DNA from: Immundisolibacter cernigliae
Lineage (GTDB): Bacteria; Pseudomonadota; Gammaproteobacteria; Immundisolibacterales; Immundisolibacteraceae
Direction: 5' to 3'
DNA: 64,000 bases
NCBI RefSeq assembly: GCF_001697225.1
Contig: NZ_CP014671.1
Coordinates: forward strand, 1,612,001 to 1,676,000
Part shown: piece by piece, positions 46,406 to 54,223 of the stretch
Position numbering within the stretch: the stretch's first letter is position 1
Layout of the letters: each line of letters starts with the position of its first letter
Notes under the pieces: generated by a model
The model's database searches: none
What the model saw: only the letters and a program-made list of their open reading frames with translations
Told to the model about the DNA's origin: nothing
Program-made: the position numbers and the translations under genes

Positions 46406-46461
46406 TCCGCGGGGCCTGAATCCCCACCCTTCAACCCCATTCCTTGCACACGGGGCCCCGC

Positions 46462-47772
46462 ATGAAAGAACCGGTTCGAACCTGGGACGTCGCTGCCCGC
46501 CTCAATGACGCGCCGCTGGGCGCGTTGCACTGGCTGGTGCTGGCGCTGACCTTCGCGGTGGCGGCCACCGACGGGCTGGACGCGCAGATCATCGGCTTCA
46601 CGGCGCCGCAGATCGCCGCCGAATTCGGCATCGGCAACGATCGTCTGGGGCCGGTATTCAGCGCGGCGCTGCTGGGCATGACCGCCGGGGCCTTGCTGTT
46701 CGGCACCCTGGGCGACCGCTTCGGTCGCCGCCGCACCATGATTGCCTGCGTGGCCCTGTTCGGTGGCGGCACCCTGCTGACCGCCTTCGCCGGCAGCGTC
46801 ACGCAGCTGATGTTGCTGCGTCTGGTGACCGGCCTGGGTCTGGGCGGGGCCCTGCCCAATGCCGTGACGCTGGTCGCCGAATGTGCGCCCGGCAAACATC
46901 GGCCGCTGCTGGTGACATTGATGTACATCGGCTTTTTTGTCGGCGGCCTGCTGGGCGGGGTGATCGCCGGCAGCCTGGTGGTCGACCATGGCTGGCGGGT
47001 GATGTTCTACGTCGGCGGCGGCCTGCCGCTGGCACTGAGCCTCCTGCTGCTGGCGCTGTTGCCGGAGTCGCCGCAGTACCTGGCCCGCCGGGCCGGCGCC
47101 GGTGGACAGCTCAGTGGCCTGCTGGCGCGGCTCGATCCGGCCGGCGCCTACGGCGCGCACGACCGTTACACGCTGCCGGAGGCAAGCTCCCGAGCCGATG
47201 TGGGCGAGCTGTTCCGGCATCGGCGTGTGCGCAACACCGTGCTGCTGTGGCTGGCGTTTTTCATCAACCTGCTGGTGCTGTTCTTCCTGATGAACTGGCT
47301 GCCCAAGCTGCTGGTCGACGGCGGCGTGCCGTTGGCGCAGGCCATCCGCGTGACGGTCATGTTCAACGTTGGCGGAGTGCTTGGCGCGCTGGTGCTGGCC
47401 TGGCTGTCGGCGCGCCACAACCCGCGACGGATGCTGGCGGCGTTCTTTGCGCTGGGAGCGATCGCGATCATGGCGATCGGCCTGGGCGATGGCCGCTTCG
47501 CACCGGTGGCCGCTGCCTGCTTTGCGACCGGCCTGTTTGCCGGGGCCGCCCAAGTCGGCCTGTATCCGATCGCGACCCAGGTCTACCCCAGCGCGGTGCG
47601 TGCCACGGGCGTCGGCTGGGCGCAGGCGTGGGGGCGGATCGGCTCGATCTTCGGACCGCTGGCCGGCGGCTGGCTGGCGGTTCTGGAGCCCCGCTTCGCG
47701 ATTTATTTTCTGGTCTTCGGGGCGCCGCTGCTGGTGGCTGCCGCCGCCATCGCCGCCATGCGGGATGCATGA
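46462..47772 (+). CDS. MFS transporter, aromatic acid:H+ symporter-like (second copy)
   Basis: The 436-residue twelve-helix protein is a paralogue of the gene before it, with helix-1 motif AATDGLDAQIIGFTAPQIA, motif A GDRFGRRRTM, and RLVTGLGLGGALPNAVTL. The large cytoplasmic loop after helix 6 is longer than in the first copy. The ATG at 46462 gives the usual short N-terminus; an upstream TTG at 46444 is possible. A tandem arrangement suggests related or divergent substrates. A helix-forming ACGCT/AGCGT sequence follows the stop. Confidence 0.85.
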   Translation: MKEPVRTWDVAARLNDAPLGALHWLVLALTFAVAATDGLDAQIIGFTAPQIAAEFGIGNDRLGPVFSAALLGMTAGALLFGTLGDRFGRRRTMIACVALFGGGTLLTAFAGSVTQLMLLRLVTGLGLGGALPNAVTLVAECAPGKHRPLLVTLMYIGFFVGGLLGGVIAGSLVVDHGWRVMFYVGGGLPLALSLLLLALLPESPQYLARRAGAGGQLSGLLARLDPAGAYGAHDRYTLPEASSRADVGELFRHRRVRNTVLLWLAFFINLLVLFFLMNWLPKLLVDGGVPLAQAIRVTVMFNVGGVLGALVLAWLSARHNPRRMLAAFFALGAIAIMAIGLGDGRFAPVAAACFATGLFAGAAQVGLYPIATQVYPSAVRATGVGWAQAWGRIGSIFGPLAGGWLAVLEPRFAIYFLVFGAPLLVAAAAIAAMRDA

Positions 47773-47915
47773 CCTGACAAGCGGTCACCCGGAACATGCA
47801 CACCGCGTCGCTTGCGGGACGCTATCAAGCGTAAGCGGGCCGCGCCGATAACCGGACAGATCGGCCGCGACGTCCAGGGACCGCGCTGGCGCCGGCATCC
47901 GGGAGTTCGCCTGTC

Positions 47916-49118
47916 ATGCGCACTATCTATCTGGGCCGTCAGCCCATTTTCAACAAGGACCTGAAGCCGGTCGCCTACGAACTGCTGTATCGAGGTGGCG
48001 ATACGGATCATGCGGACAAAGCCGACGCGCGCGCGTCCGCCGATGTGCTGATCAACGCCTTTCTGGAGATGGGCGTGCAGCGGGTGGTCGGTAAGGCGCG
48101 CGCCTTCATCCACGTCACGCCGGAAATTCTGGATGACAACCTGCTGCGCCTGTTCGATCCGGCGCAACTGGTGCTCGAGTTGATGCCGGACGTGGCTTTC
48201 GACGACGTCTTGCTGGCCACGCTCGATCGCTTGCGGACGGCCGGCTATGGCATCGCGGTGGATGACTTGCTGGTCCACGAGGGTACGCGGCCGTTGCTGG
48301 AGCGGGCCCATTTCGTGAAGGTGGACCTGGCGGCCGTACCGGAGCCGGAGTTGGCCGAGCATGTGACTGCGCTGCGCCGGTTTCCGGTCGCCCTGGTGGC
48401 CGAGAAAGTGGAAACCCACGAACAATTTGCCCAGTGCCAGGCGCTGGGTTTTGATTTCTATCAGGGCTACTTCTTTGCCCGGCCGAAGCTGGTGGCCGGG
48501 CGCACCATGACCGAGGATCGCCTCAGTGTGATGCAGCTGCTGGCCATGTTGCACAACCCACAGTCCGAGTTGTCCGACGTTCAGGGCGTCATCCAGCAGA
48601 GTGTTTCGCTGAGCTATCGATTGCTGCGTTACGCCAATTCCGCGGTCTTCAACCTGCCGCGCGAGATCAGCTCGATTGCCCACGCGACGGTGATGCTCGG
48701 GCAGCGTCGGTTGCGTGATCTGGCGACCCTGCTGGCATTGACCGGCATGAGTGACAAGCCGCCGGAATTGACCCGCACCGTGCTGGCACGAGCCCGCTTG
48801 TGTGCGAGTCTGGCGCCGCCTGGACGGGGCAATGCCGACACCGCATTCACGGTCGGCCTGTTCTCCGGCCTTGATGCATTGATGGACCGGCCGTTGACAG
48901 ACTTGCTGGCGGATTTGCCGTTGGCCGAAGAAACCCGGCTTGCGGTGTTGGAACGGCAAGGGCCGTTTGGTCAGGTTCTGGCTGCTGCGCTGGCACTGGA
49001 GCGGGGCGATTTCGAGAATGTCGTGCTCGACATGCTCGATCCGAAACCGACGTCGCAAGCGTATCTGGAGGCCGTCGACTGGGCCAATCAGACGATTGAT
49101 GAAATGCAGGCCGCTTAG
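47916..49118 (+). CDS. EAL-HDOD signalling protein with degenerate EAL domain
   Basis: The 400-residue product matches the YuxH-type EAL-HDOD family. The N-terminal EAL-like domain starts RTIYLGRQPIFNKDLKPVAYELLYR. The EAL signature is replaced by ELM (LVLELMPDV), and further metal ligands are changed (VDDLL is kept in part), so c-di-GMP hydrolysis is unlikely. From about residue 200 an HDOD domain follows (LLRYANSAVFNLPREISSIAHATVMLGQRRLRDL). Such proteins act as signal-integration scaffolds, often in motility or biofilm control. Confidence 0.9.
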   Translation: MRTIYLGRQPIFNKDLKPVAYELLYRGGDTDHADKADARASADVLINAFLEMGVQRVVGKARAFIHVTPEILDDNLLRLFDPAQLVLELMPDVAFDDVLLATLDRLRTAGYGIAVDDLLVHEGTRPLLERAHFVKVDLAAVPEPELAEHVTALRRFPVALVAEKVETHEQFAQCQALGFDFYQGYFFARPKLVAGRTMTEDRLSVMQLLAMLHNPQSELSDVQGVIQQSVSLSYRLLRYANSAVFNLPREISSIAHATVMLGQRRLRDLATLLALTGMSDKPPELTRTVLARARLCASLAPPGRGNADTAFTVGLFSGLDALMDRPLTDLLADLPLAEETRLAVLERQGPFGQVLAAALALERGDFENVVLDMLDPKPTSQAYLEAVDWANQTIDEMQAA

Positions 49119-49222
49119 GCAACCGCGGCGATATCGCGTCGCGCCGCTGGTCGTGTGAACATCGGTGCAATCGCTTTGCGGTGATGTCGACGGATAGTTC
49201 AGTCGTTACTCGTGCTGGATTG

Positions 49223-49251
49223 TTGTTGCAATGGATATTGTTGGCTATAGT
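49223..49251 (+). promoter_or_regulatory. Promoter of the H-NS-like gene
   Basis: TTGTTG (49223-49228), a 17-nt spacer and TATAGT (49246-49251) form a good sigma-70 promoter. The expected start near 49258 gives a leader of about 33 nt with AGGAG before the ATG at 49291. The surrounding sequence is less GC-rich than the genome around it. Confidence 0.7.
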
Positions 49252-49290
49252 TGCCGCTTCTTGTTGTTCTGACTCAGGAGCGTGCCCACG

Positions 49291-49608
49291 ATGGCCATCA
49301 ATCTCAATAACTACTCCCTCACCGATCTGCAGCAGCTGATTGCCGATGCCGAGACCACGCTGGAGAAGCGTCAGCGCGAGAAGCGTGCCGAAGTGGTCGC
49401 CCAGATGCGCAAACTCGCGGCGTCGGTCGGCATCGATTTCGAGATCGTGGCCGGTGAGGCCAAGAAACGCAGTACCCGTTCGGCAGCCGCCGCCAAATAT
49501 CGCAACCCGGCCAATTCCGGACAGACCTGGAACGGGCGCGGGCCGAAGCCGAAGTGGTTCAAGGAAGCGCTTGCCGCTGGCAAGACCGCCGAGCAAATGG
49601 CGATCTGA
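49291..49608 (+). CDS. H-NS family nucleoid-associated protein
   Basis: The 105-residue protein has an N-terminal coiled-coil oligomerisation segment (LTDLQQLIADAETTLEKRQREKRAEVVAQMRKLA) and a C-terminal H-NS DNA-binding domain with the AT-hook-like loop AAKYRNPANSGQTWNGRGPKPKWFKEAL. It is of the short H-NS/BpH3-type seen in many beta- and gammaproteobacteria. I chose the ATG at 49291 (AGGAG 10 nt upstream) over the GTG at 49282. It has its own promoter and terminator, so it is a single-gene transcript, probably silencing AT-rich acquired DNA. Confidence 0.92.
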   Translation: MAINLNNYSLTDLQQLIADAETTLEKRQREKRAEVVAQMRKLAASVGIDFEIVAGEAKKRSTRSAAAAKYRNPANSGQTWNGRGPKPKWFKEALAAGKTAEQMAI

Positions 49609-49660
49609 CGCTCTGGCCCCGGAGCGTCACCGCCGGGTTTTCGGTGGTGGATGTGTGCTG

Positions 49661-49697
49661 AAAAAGCCGCCGCGACTTGCTGTCGTGGCGGCTTTTT
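49661..49697 (+). terminator. Intrinsic terminator of the H-NS-like gene
   Basis: AAAAAGCCGCCGCGAC (49661-49676) pairs with GTCGTGGCGGCTTTTT (49682-49697) around a TTGCT loop: a 16-bp stem with one G-T pair, a GC-rich core and flanking A and T runs. The symmetric A/T tracts would let it work in both directions. It is the clearest intrinsic terminator in the window. Confidence 0.9.
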
Positions 49698-49736
49698 CAT
49701 GCCCCCGTCGGACGGGTATCCGGGAGGCCTGTCAGC

Positions 49737-50144
49737 GTGAATCAGGACACCGGTATCGAGTCCGGCCTGCGACTGGACAAATGGCTGTGGGTGAGCCGCC
49801 TGTATCGCACCCGCACCCTGGCCACCGAGTCCGTCAACGGCGGCAAGGTGCGCGTGAACGGTCAGTCGGCCAAGCCGGCGCGGCTGCTGCGAACGGGGGA
49901 CGAAGTCAGCCTGATACGGGGCGGCGAGCCAATGACGGTGCTCGTCCGTGGCATGGCCGCGCAGCGAGTGCCGGCGAAGGACGTGCCCGCCTTGTACGAA
50001 GAAACTGCCGAAAGCCTCGCGACGCGCCAGGCACTTCGCGCGCAGCGCGCGCTGACCGGTCCGGCCGGATATGCCGGCAAGGGACGGCCGGACAAACACG
50101 CGCGCCGGGCCCTGCAACGCCTGCGAGAGGCGCAGGGTGAATGA
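49737..50144 (+). CDS. hslR: Heat-shock protein 15 (HslR), S4-domain RNA-binding protein
   Basis: HslR binds free 50S subunits carrying nascent chain-tRNA and helps recycle them. The 135-residue product (E. coli 133) has the S4 domain LRLDKWLWVSRLYRTRTLATESVNGGKVRVNGQ-like region (described by its start, about residues 11-45) and a basic C-terminus (GKGRPDKHARRALQRL). The GTG at 49737 is preceded by GGGAGG at 9 nt. It follows the H-NS terminator and is therefore transcribed separately. Confidence 0.93.
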   Translation: MNQDTGIESGLRLDKWLWVSRLYRTRTLATESVNGGKVRVNGQSAKPARLLRTGDEVSLIRGGEPMTVLVRGMAAQRVPAKDVPALYEETAESLATRQALRAQRALTGPAGYAGKGRPDKHARRALQRLREAQGE

Positions 50145-50187
50145 ACGGTGCCCGCGTCGGTACGCACGTTCGCCAAAAGCAGCGGCT

Positions 50188-50298
50188 GTAGGAGCCCGGC
50201 TGTGCCGGGCGATCATCGCGCAACACAGTTGCGCTCCCACCCAGGTTTTTCTCCGTGGCGGGCGCTGAGAAATCCAGGATGGATTTCTCAGCGCTTCC
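50188..50298. repeat. REP unit joined to a half MITE-like element
   Basis: A class-A REP unit (50188-50214, core CCCGGC/GCCGGG) is followed by a segment (about 50250-50298) matching the right half of the 10416-10567 element: GGCGGGCGCTGAGAAATCCA, AAATCC/GGATTT hairpin, and end CTCAGCGCTTCC. The left half is missing. It lies between the convergent hslR and DUF1820 genes. Confidence 0.75.
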
Positions 50299-50319
50299 CC
50301 AGCGGACATCTGAATCGGC

Positions 50320-50664
50320 TCAGTCCTTGCTGCGCCCGCCCGGCGTGTAAATGGGCGACGGCAGATACGCCACCTTGGCGTCGTCCGCGAGGCTGCTGAT
50401 CTTGTTCACCCCTTCCTTGTCCACCTCGTCGATACGCACCACGGCGTGCAGCGGGATGAAGGTGGTCTTGACGTGTTCGAACTCGGCTTTCAGGCGCTCT
50501 TCCGACGGATCGATCAGCAGGCCGCTTTTTTCGCCGAACACAAAGCCGCCGACCTCTATGAAGCCAAACATTCCGCCCTGGCCGACTTCCGTGGCATGCA
50601 GTTCATACAGCTTGCCCTGGTTGTGGAAGATGACCTTGTAGATGCGTTTCTTGCGGACCGCCAT
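50320..50664 (-). CDS. DUF1820 family protein
   Basis: The 114-residue product matches DUF1820, a small cytoplasmic protein family conserved in gammaproteobacteria with no known function. It begins MAVRKKRIYKVIFHNQGKLYELHA with the ATG at 50664, contains GQGGMFGFIEVGGFVFGE and SEERLKAEFEHVKTTFIPLHAVVRIDEV, and ends in a Pro/Gly tail. An upstream in-frame extension to 50730 has no family support. Confidence 0.88.
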   Translation of the reverse strand: MAVRKKRIYKVIFHNQGKLYELHATEVGQGGMFGFIEVGGFVFGEKSGLLIDPSEERLKAEFEHVKTTFIPLHAVVRIDEVDKEGVNKISSLADDAKVAYLPSPIYTPGGRSKD

Positions 50665-50745
50665 GGGGCTGTTGCTCTGCGGATGGATTGAATGCGGATT
50701 ATAGGGAGGGTCGCCGGTTCGGTCAGGCACCGGTAACGGGGCGGC

Positions 50746-51444
50746 TCAGACCAGTCCCTGCTCCAGCAGATCGAGCAGGCCAAACAGGTCGCTGATTTCG
50801 GCGTCGGCCTGCGGGCCGCCCGGCCAGGTCTGGCCGTTGCGATTCACCCACACCGTGCGCATGCCGGCGGCGCGGGCGCCGTGAACGTCGCGCTGCGGGT
50901 CATCGCCCACATGCAGCACCTGATTCGGCGGCGCGCCCGCGGCACTGCTGGCGGCCTCGAAAATACCCGGATGCGGCTTGGCGACGCCGACCTCACGCGC
51001 CGACGTACAGAACCGCAGCAGGCCGTCCAGGCCAACCAGCGCGATATCGGCATTGCCGTTGGTGAGGCCACCCAGCGTGAGGCGGCCCGACAGCTCGCTC
51101 AGCACCGGCAACACGTCCGCGAACAGCTCGACTTCGTTGCGGGCCTGCAACATGACCCCGAACGCGCCTTCGGCCACGTCGCGGCCATAGCCGCAGCGCT
51201 GCGCGGCCATCGCCAGGGATTCAAGCCGCAGGGCGCTGAGATCATGTGCCAGATCCGGCCGCAGGCCCAGCATGTCGTCCCGCAGCGTGCGCAGCGCCGT
51301 CACCGAATAGCGCTCGGGCAGGCGCGGGTAATGCTCGGCGAGCCAGGCGTGCATGCGCTGCTCGGCGCGCTCGATGACCGGGTCGATAGCCCACAGCGTG
51401 TCGTCCAGATCAAAGGTGATGGCAAGAATCGGCAGCGCGAGCAT
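50746..51444 (-). CDS. HAD-superfamily hydrolase, YigB-like
   Basis: The 232-residue product is a HAD-IA phosphatase with motif I ITFDLDDTLWAID at residues about 8-20, motif II GGLTNGNAD, the lysine motif VAKPHPGIFE, and motif IV VLHVGDDPQRDVHGARAAGM. The layout is like YigB of E. coli, which dephosphorylates 5-amino-6-(5-phosphoribitylamino)uracil in riboflavin synthesis; other substrates are possible. I chose the ATG at 51444, where family homology begins. It is divergent from the AhpD-like gene. Confidence 0.85.
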   Translation of the reverse strand: MLALPILAITFDLDDTLWAIDPVIERAEQRMHAWLAEHYPRLPERYSVTALRTLRDDMLGLRPDLAHDLSALRLESLAMAAQRCGYGRDVAEGAFGVMLQARNEVELFADVLPVLSELSGRLTLGGLTNGNADIALVGLDGLLRFCTSAREVGVAKPHPGIFEAASSAAGAPPNQVLHVGDDPQRDVHGARAAGMRTVWVNRNGQTWPGGPQADAEISDLFGLLDLLEQGLV

Positions 51445-51534
51445 GGCACTTGATCGGTGGGGGAGCAAGCCACAAGATGGCGCCGATCACACCTGCTTTC
51501 AAGCCGGCCCGCGGCCGGCGCTCCCGGAGGAGAC

Positions 51535-52107
51535 ATGGCGAAGGACAAACTGATGGCGCTGGGGCTGGCCGAGCCGGCCCCGCTGCCCCAGGATCTGGCG
51601 GCCCAGTACGCGACCGCCAAAGAACGCCTGGGCTTCGTGCCCAACGTGCTGCGCGGTTACGCGCACGCGCCCGACCGGCTGGCCAATTTCATCGCCATGC
51701 GCGACGGCCTGATGGGGAGCGACTCGGGTCTGACCAAGGCCGAGCGCGAGATGATCGCGGTGGTGGTGTCGTCCCTGAACCGCTGCCACTACTGCCTGAC
51801 CAGCCACGGCGCCACGCTGCGCCGGCTGACCGGCGATCCGCCGCTGGCCGACACGCTGGCCATGAATTTTCGCGCCGCCGGGCTGCCGGACCGCCAGCGG
51901 GCCATGCTGGAATTCGTCGAGCGCCTCACGCAGGCGCCCGAGTGCATCGAGGACGCCGACCGCGACCTGCTTCGCGAGCAGGGCTTCAGCGAGCGCGACA
52001 TCTGGGACATTGCCGAGGTGACGGCGTTCTTCAACATGACCAACCGCCTGGCCGCCGCCACTGGCATGGAGCCGAACCGCGAGTACTACGACCTGCATCG
52101 CCGATGA
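51535..52107 (+). CDS. AhpD-like alkylhydroperoxidase-domain (peroxidase-related) protein
   Basis: The 190-residue product belongs to the carboxymuconolactone-decarboxylase/AhpD superfamily, peroxidase-related subgroup. The redox motif is RCHYCLTSHG at about residues 82-91, with the paired Cys and the downstream His needed for peroxidase activity. It is flanked by VPNVLRGYAHAPDRL and the C-terminal FFNMTNRLAAATGMEPN. GGAGGAG precedes the ATG at 51535. The stop overlaps the start of the quinone oxidoreductase gene, so both may serve redox defence. Confidence 0.88.
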   Translation: MAKDKLMALGLAEPAPLPQDLAAQYATAKERLGFVPNVLRGYAHAPDRLANFIAMRDGLMGSDSGLTKAEREMIAVVVSSLNRCHYCLTSHGATLRRLTGDPPLADTLAMNFRAAGLPDRQRAMLEFVERLTQAPECIEDADRDLLREQGFSERDIWDIAEVTAFFNMTNRLAAATGMEPNREYYDLHRR

Positions 52108-53081
52108 ACACCATGCAAGCCATCGAAGTCACCATCGCCGGCGGCCCGGAAGTCCTGCGCCTGGTCGAGCGGCCGTTGCCCGAACCGGGCCCGGGCGAGC
52201 TGCGGGTCAAAAACGCCGCCTGCGGCGTCAACTTCATCGACATCTACCAGCGCACCGGTTTTTACCCGCAGCCGCTGCCCTTCCATCCCGGCCTGGAAGG
52301 CGCCGGGACCGTGGATGCCGTGGGCGCCGGCGTGACGCGTTATAAGCCCGGCGACCGCGTGGCCTACCCGAACGCCACGGCCGCCTACGCGCAATTCACC
52401 TGCCTGCCGCAGGACCGTGTGGTGCCGGTGCCGGACGGGCTGGACCTGGAGCTGGCCGCCGCCGCCATGCTGCAGGGCCTGACCGCCCATGCGCTGACCC
52501 ACAGCGTGTACGCCATCCAACCGGGCGACACCGTGCTGATCCACGCCGCCGCCGGTGGCGCCGGACAGATGCTGGTGCAGATGGCCAAGCTGCGCGGCGC
52601 GCGGGTGATCGCCACGGTGTCGACCGAGGCCAAGGCACAGACCGCCCGCGCCCGCGGCGCCGACGCCGTGATCCTGTACTCGAAGGACGATTTCGTGGCC
52701 GAAACCCGCCGCCTGACCGGCGGTGCGGGCGTGCACGCGGTCTACGACTCGGTCGGTGCCAGCACCTTCCTGAAAGGCTTCGAGGTGCTGCGCCGGCGCG
52801 GCACGATGGTGCTGTTCGGCCAGTCGAGCGGCCCGGTGGAGCCGATCAGTCCGCTGCTGCTGCTGCAGAAAGGCTCGCTGTTCCTGACCCGCCCGAGTCT
52901 GTTTGATTACATCGCCGATGCCGACGAGCTGGCCGCCCGCTCGCGCGACCTGTTCGCCTGGCTGACCGACGGCCGGGTCAGCCTGCACATCGACCGGCGC
53001 CTGCCGCTGGCGCAGGCCGCCCAGGCGCACGAGCTGCTGGCCAGTCGCGCTACCAGCGGCAAGCTGCTGCTGATTCCGTGA
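52104..53081 (+). CDS. NADPH:quinone oxidoreductase (zeta-crystallin type)
   Basis: The 325-residue medium-chain dehydrogenase/reductase lacks the zinc ligands of alcohol dehydrogenases and resembles QorA. The N-terminal GroES-like fold includes CGVNFIDIYQRTGFY and PFHPGLEGAGTVDAVG. The NADPH-binding Rossmann part has IHAAAGGAGQMLVQMAK, where the AAxGGxG motif is typical of quinone oxidoreductases. Its ATG (52104) overlaps the AhpD-like gene stop by 4 bp. Confidence 0.92.
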   Translation: MNTMQAIEVTIAGGPEVLRLVERPLPEPGPGELRVKNAACGVNFIDIYQRTGFYPQPLPFHPGLEGAGTVDAVGAGVTRYKPGDRVAYPNATAAYAQFTCLPQDRVVPVPDGLDLELAAAAMLQGLTAHALTHSVYAIQPGDTVLIHAAAGGAGQMLVQMAKLRGARVIATVSTEAKAQTARARGADAVILYSKDDFVAETRRLTGGAGVHAVYDSVGASTFLKGFEVLRRRGTMVLFGQSSGPVEPISPLLLLQKGSLFLTRPSLFDYIADADELAARSRDLFAWLTDGRVSLHIDRRLPLAQAAQAHELLASRATSGKLLLIP

Positions 53082-53116
53082 TCCGGCTTTTACGAGCCGT
53101 CAAATCCGATGATTTT

Positions 53117-53213
53117 GTAGGAGCGGGCCATGCCCGCGACCGCCGCGTTTTCGGACTGGCGCACGGTTGCGACTGATCGCGTCGTTGCGGTCGCGGGCAT
53201 GGCCCGCTCCTAC
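53117..53213. repeat. Perfect 27-bp inverted REP pair (class B)
   Basis: GTAGGAGCGGGCCATGCCCG... at 53117-53143 is exactly mirrored by ...CGGGCATGGCCCGCTCCTAC at 53187-53213, a 27/27 inverted match with a 43-nt spacer. Each arm also carries its own internal palindrome (GCGGGC/GCCCGC), which is the BIME form of REP elements. It lies beyond the quinone oxidoreductase stop in a 283-nt non-coding stretch. Confidence 0.9.
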
Positions 53214-53281
53214 GGGCACAGCTGACGGCGTAATCGACAGTTCGGCCCGACAAGCGAGGGGAAAACCCTCCCCAGATCCTG

Positions 53282-53367
53282 CTCACAAAATCAGTGGCTT
53301 GCAGCCACCGATTTTGGCAGCGCGTCCCTGCGCCGCGGGAAACACTGAATACTTCAGCGTTTCCCTA
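53282..53367. repeat. Left-half copy of the MITE-like element (inverted)
   Basis: Read on the minus strand this is TAGGGAAACGCTGAAGTATT, then GCGGCGCAGGGACGCGCTGC, then the AAATCGGTGGC/GCCACTGATTTTGTGAG hairpin: the left half of the 10416-10567 element in the same order. Its first three bases (TAG, 53367-53365) are the stop codon of the sulfotransferase remnant. Confidence 0.85.
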
Positions 53368-53893
53368 ACCGAAATACCGGTCGTAAGGAAAATCGCTGCC
53401 GAGTTTCGCCAGTCCCGCCTTGCACCAGGCGTCGATGTGCGCCTGCTGGGCGGGCGTCAGCATCTCGCCGGAGTTGCCCTTCTTGCCGCTGCGGATCATC
53501 TGCCCACCCGGCCGGGCGAAGGGCGACACCTCGCCCGGATAGAACTTGTGGTCGATGGCCTTCATGTGTTCGAACGAGCTCAGGCGCTGCACGCGCTGTG
53601 CCTCGGTCTCGGTCAGGCTCACGCCCATCAGGTCCGCCATGCGCCGGATGGTGCCGGCCGGATCGTCCTGCAGCTCGTTGTAGGTCAGGAACAGTACGTT
53701 TGGCCGCTCGCGCCAGGCCCAGTAGCCGGCGGTGAACTCGTACCAGGGGTGAAACACCGCCTCCCCGGAGGTGCAAGTGGCGCACCCAAGTGTCGACCGA
53801 CGGAATCAGGCTGTCCCAGGAGCCGCTGCGACAGGTCGAACACCCGTCGCAGCAGCCAGTTGCCCCACGCATCCGCCCGAGCAGGCGCGCCAT
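53365..53893 (-). pseudogene. Sulfotransferase-domain remnant, frameshifted
   Basis: The last 130 codons (from about 53757) are intact and resemble the C-terminal half of a cytosolic-type sulfotransferase: FHPWYEFTAGYWAW, RPNVLFLTYNELQDDP, and FYPGEVSPFARPGG. Upstream coding sense continues but in other frames. Continuation of homology (DSLIPSVDTWVRHLHLRG) is one base out of frame at the G-rich run near 53762-53768, and NWLLRRVFDLSQRLLG sits in a further frame. The PAPS-binding N-terminus is missing. The gene is therefore broken, truncated, and ended by a repeat-borne TAG. Confidence 0.75.
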
Positions 53894-53944
53894 GTTGGCC
53901 AGCGTGTTGCGGCGGCGCTCGCCCGCGCGCTTGTGTTCTGCGCC

Positions 53945-53960
53945 ACAACGTTACAACATT
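53945..53960 (+). promoter_or_regulatory. Tandem 8-bp direct repeat upstream of the antitoxin gene
   Basis: ACAACGTT (53945-53952) is followed directly by ACAACATT (53953-53960), a tandem repeat differing in one base. It lies 30 nt upstream of the antitoxin ATG where an autoregulatory operator is expected. Ribbon-helix-helix antitoxins often bind short tandem or inverted sites of this size. TACAAC within it could be a -10 element. Confidence 0.4.
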
Positions 53961-53989
53961 CCGACGCTTTGCCGTTTTCGGAGGCTTCC

Positions 53990-54223
53990 ATGAGCAGCGA
54001 CGCTATTCGTTCCACTCTTTACCTGGACCCGGCGCTGCATCGAGCGCTGCGCCTGAAGGCTGCCACCGCCCATCGCACCATGTCGCAGATCGTGAACGAC
54101 GCCATTCGCAATGCGTTGCGCGAAGATCAGGAGGATCTGGCCGCCTTCGCCGAGCGCGCTGGGGAAAAGACTCTTAACTACGAAGATTTCCTGGCTCAGC
54201 TCAAGGCCGATGGCACGTTATGA
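53990..54223 (+). CDS. Ribbon-helix-helix (RelB/CopG-like) antitoxin
   Basis: The 77-residue product has a short N-terminal ribbon-helix-helix DNA-binding part (RSTLYLDPALHRALRLKAATAHRTMSQIVNDAI-type pattern, residues about 7-40) and an acidic C-terminal tail (EDQEDLAAFAERAGE) likely to neutralise the toxin. GGAGG precedes the ATG at 53990. Its stop lies 14 bp inside the toxin gene, the usual antitoxin-first overlap. It is expected to repress its own promoter. Confidence 0.88.
   Translation: MSSDAIRSTLYLDPALHRALRLKAATAHRTMSQIVNDAIRNALREDQEDLAAFAERAGEKTLNYEDFLAQLKADGTL

Noticed and set aside
47703-49058. Minus-strand open frame of 451 codons opposite the EAL-HDOD gene
   Set aside because: The plus strand carries a recognised EAL-HDOD protein; the antisense frame is His/Gln-rich with no motif.
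49661-49697. Start of hslR at 49677
   Set aside because: The frame opens inside a strong terminator stem; the GTG at 49737 has a ribosome-binding site and matches the family start.
53117-53213. An intrinsic terminator at the long inverted repeat
   Set aside because: There is no T run after either arm and each arm is a self-palindromic REP unit, so a repeat element explains it better.
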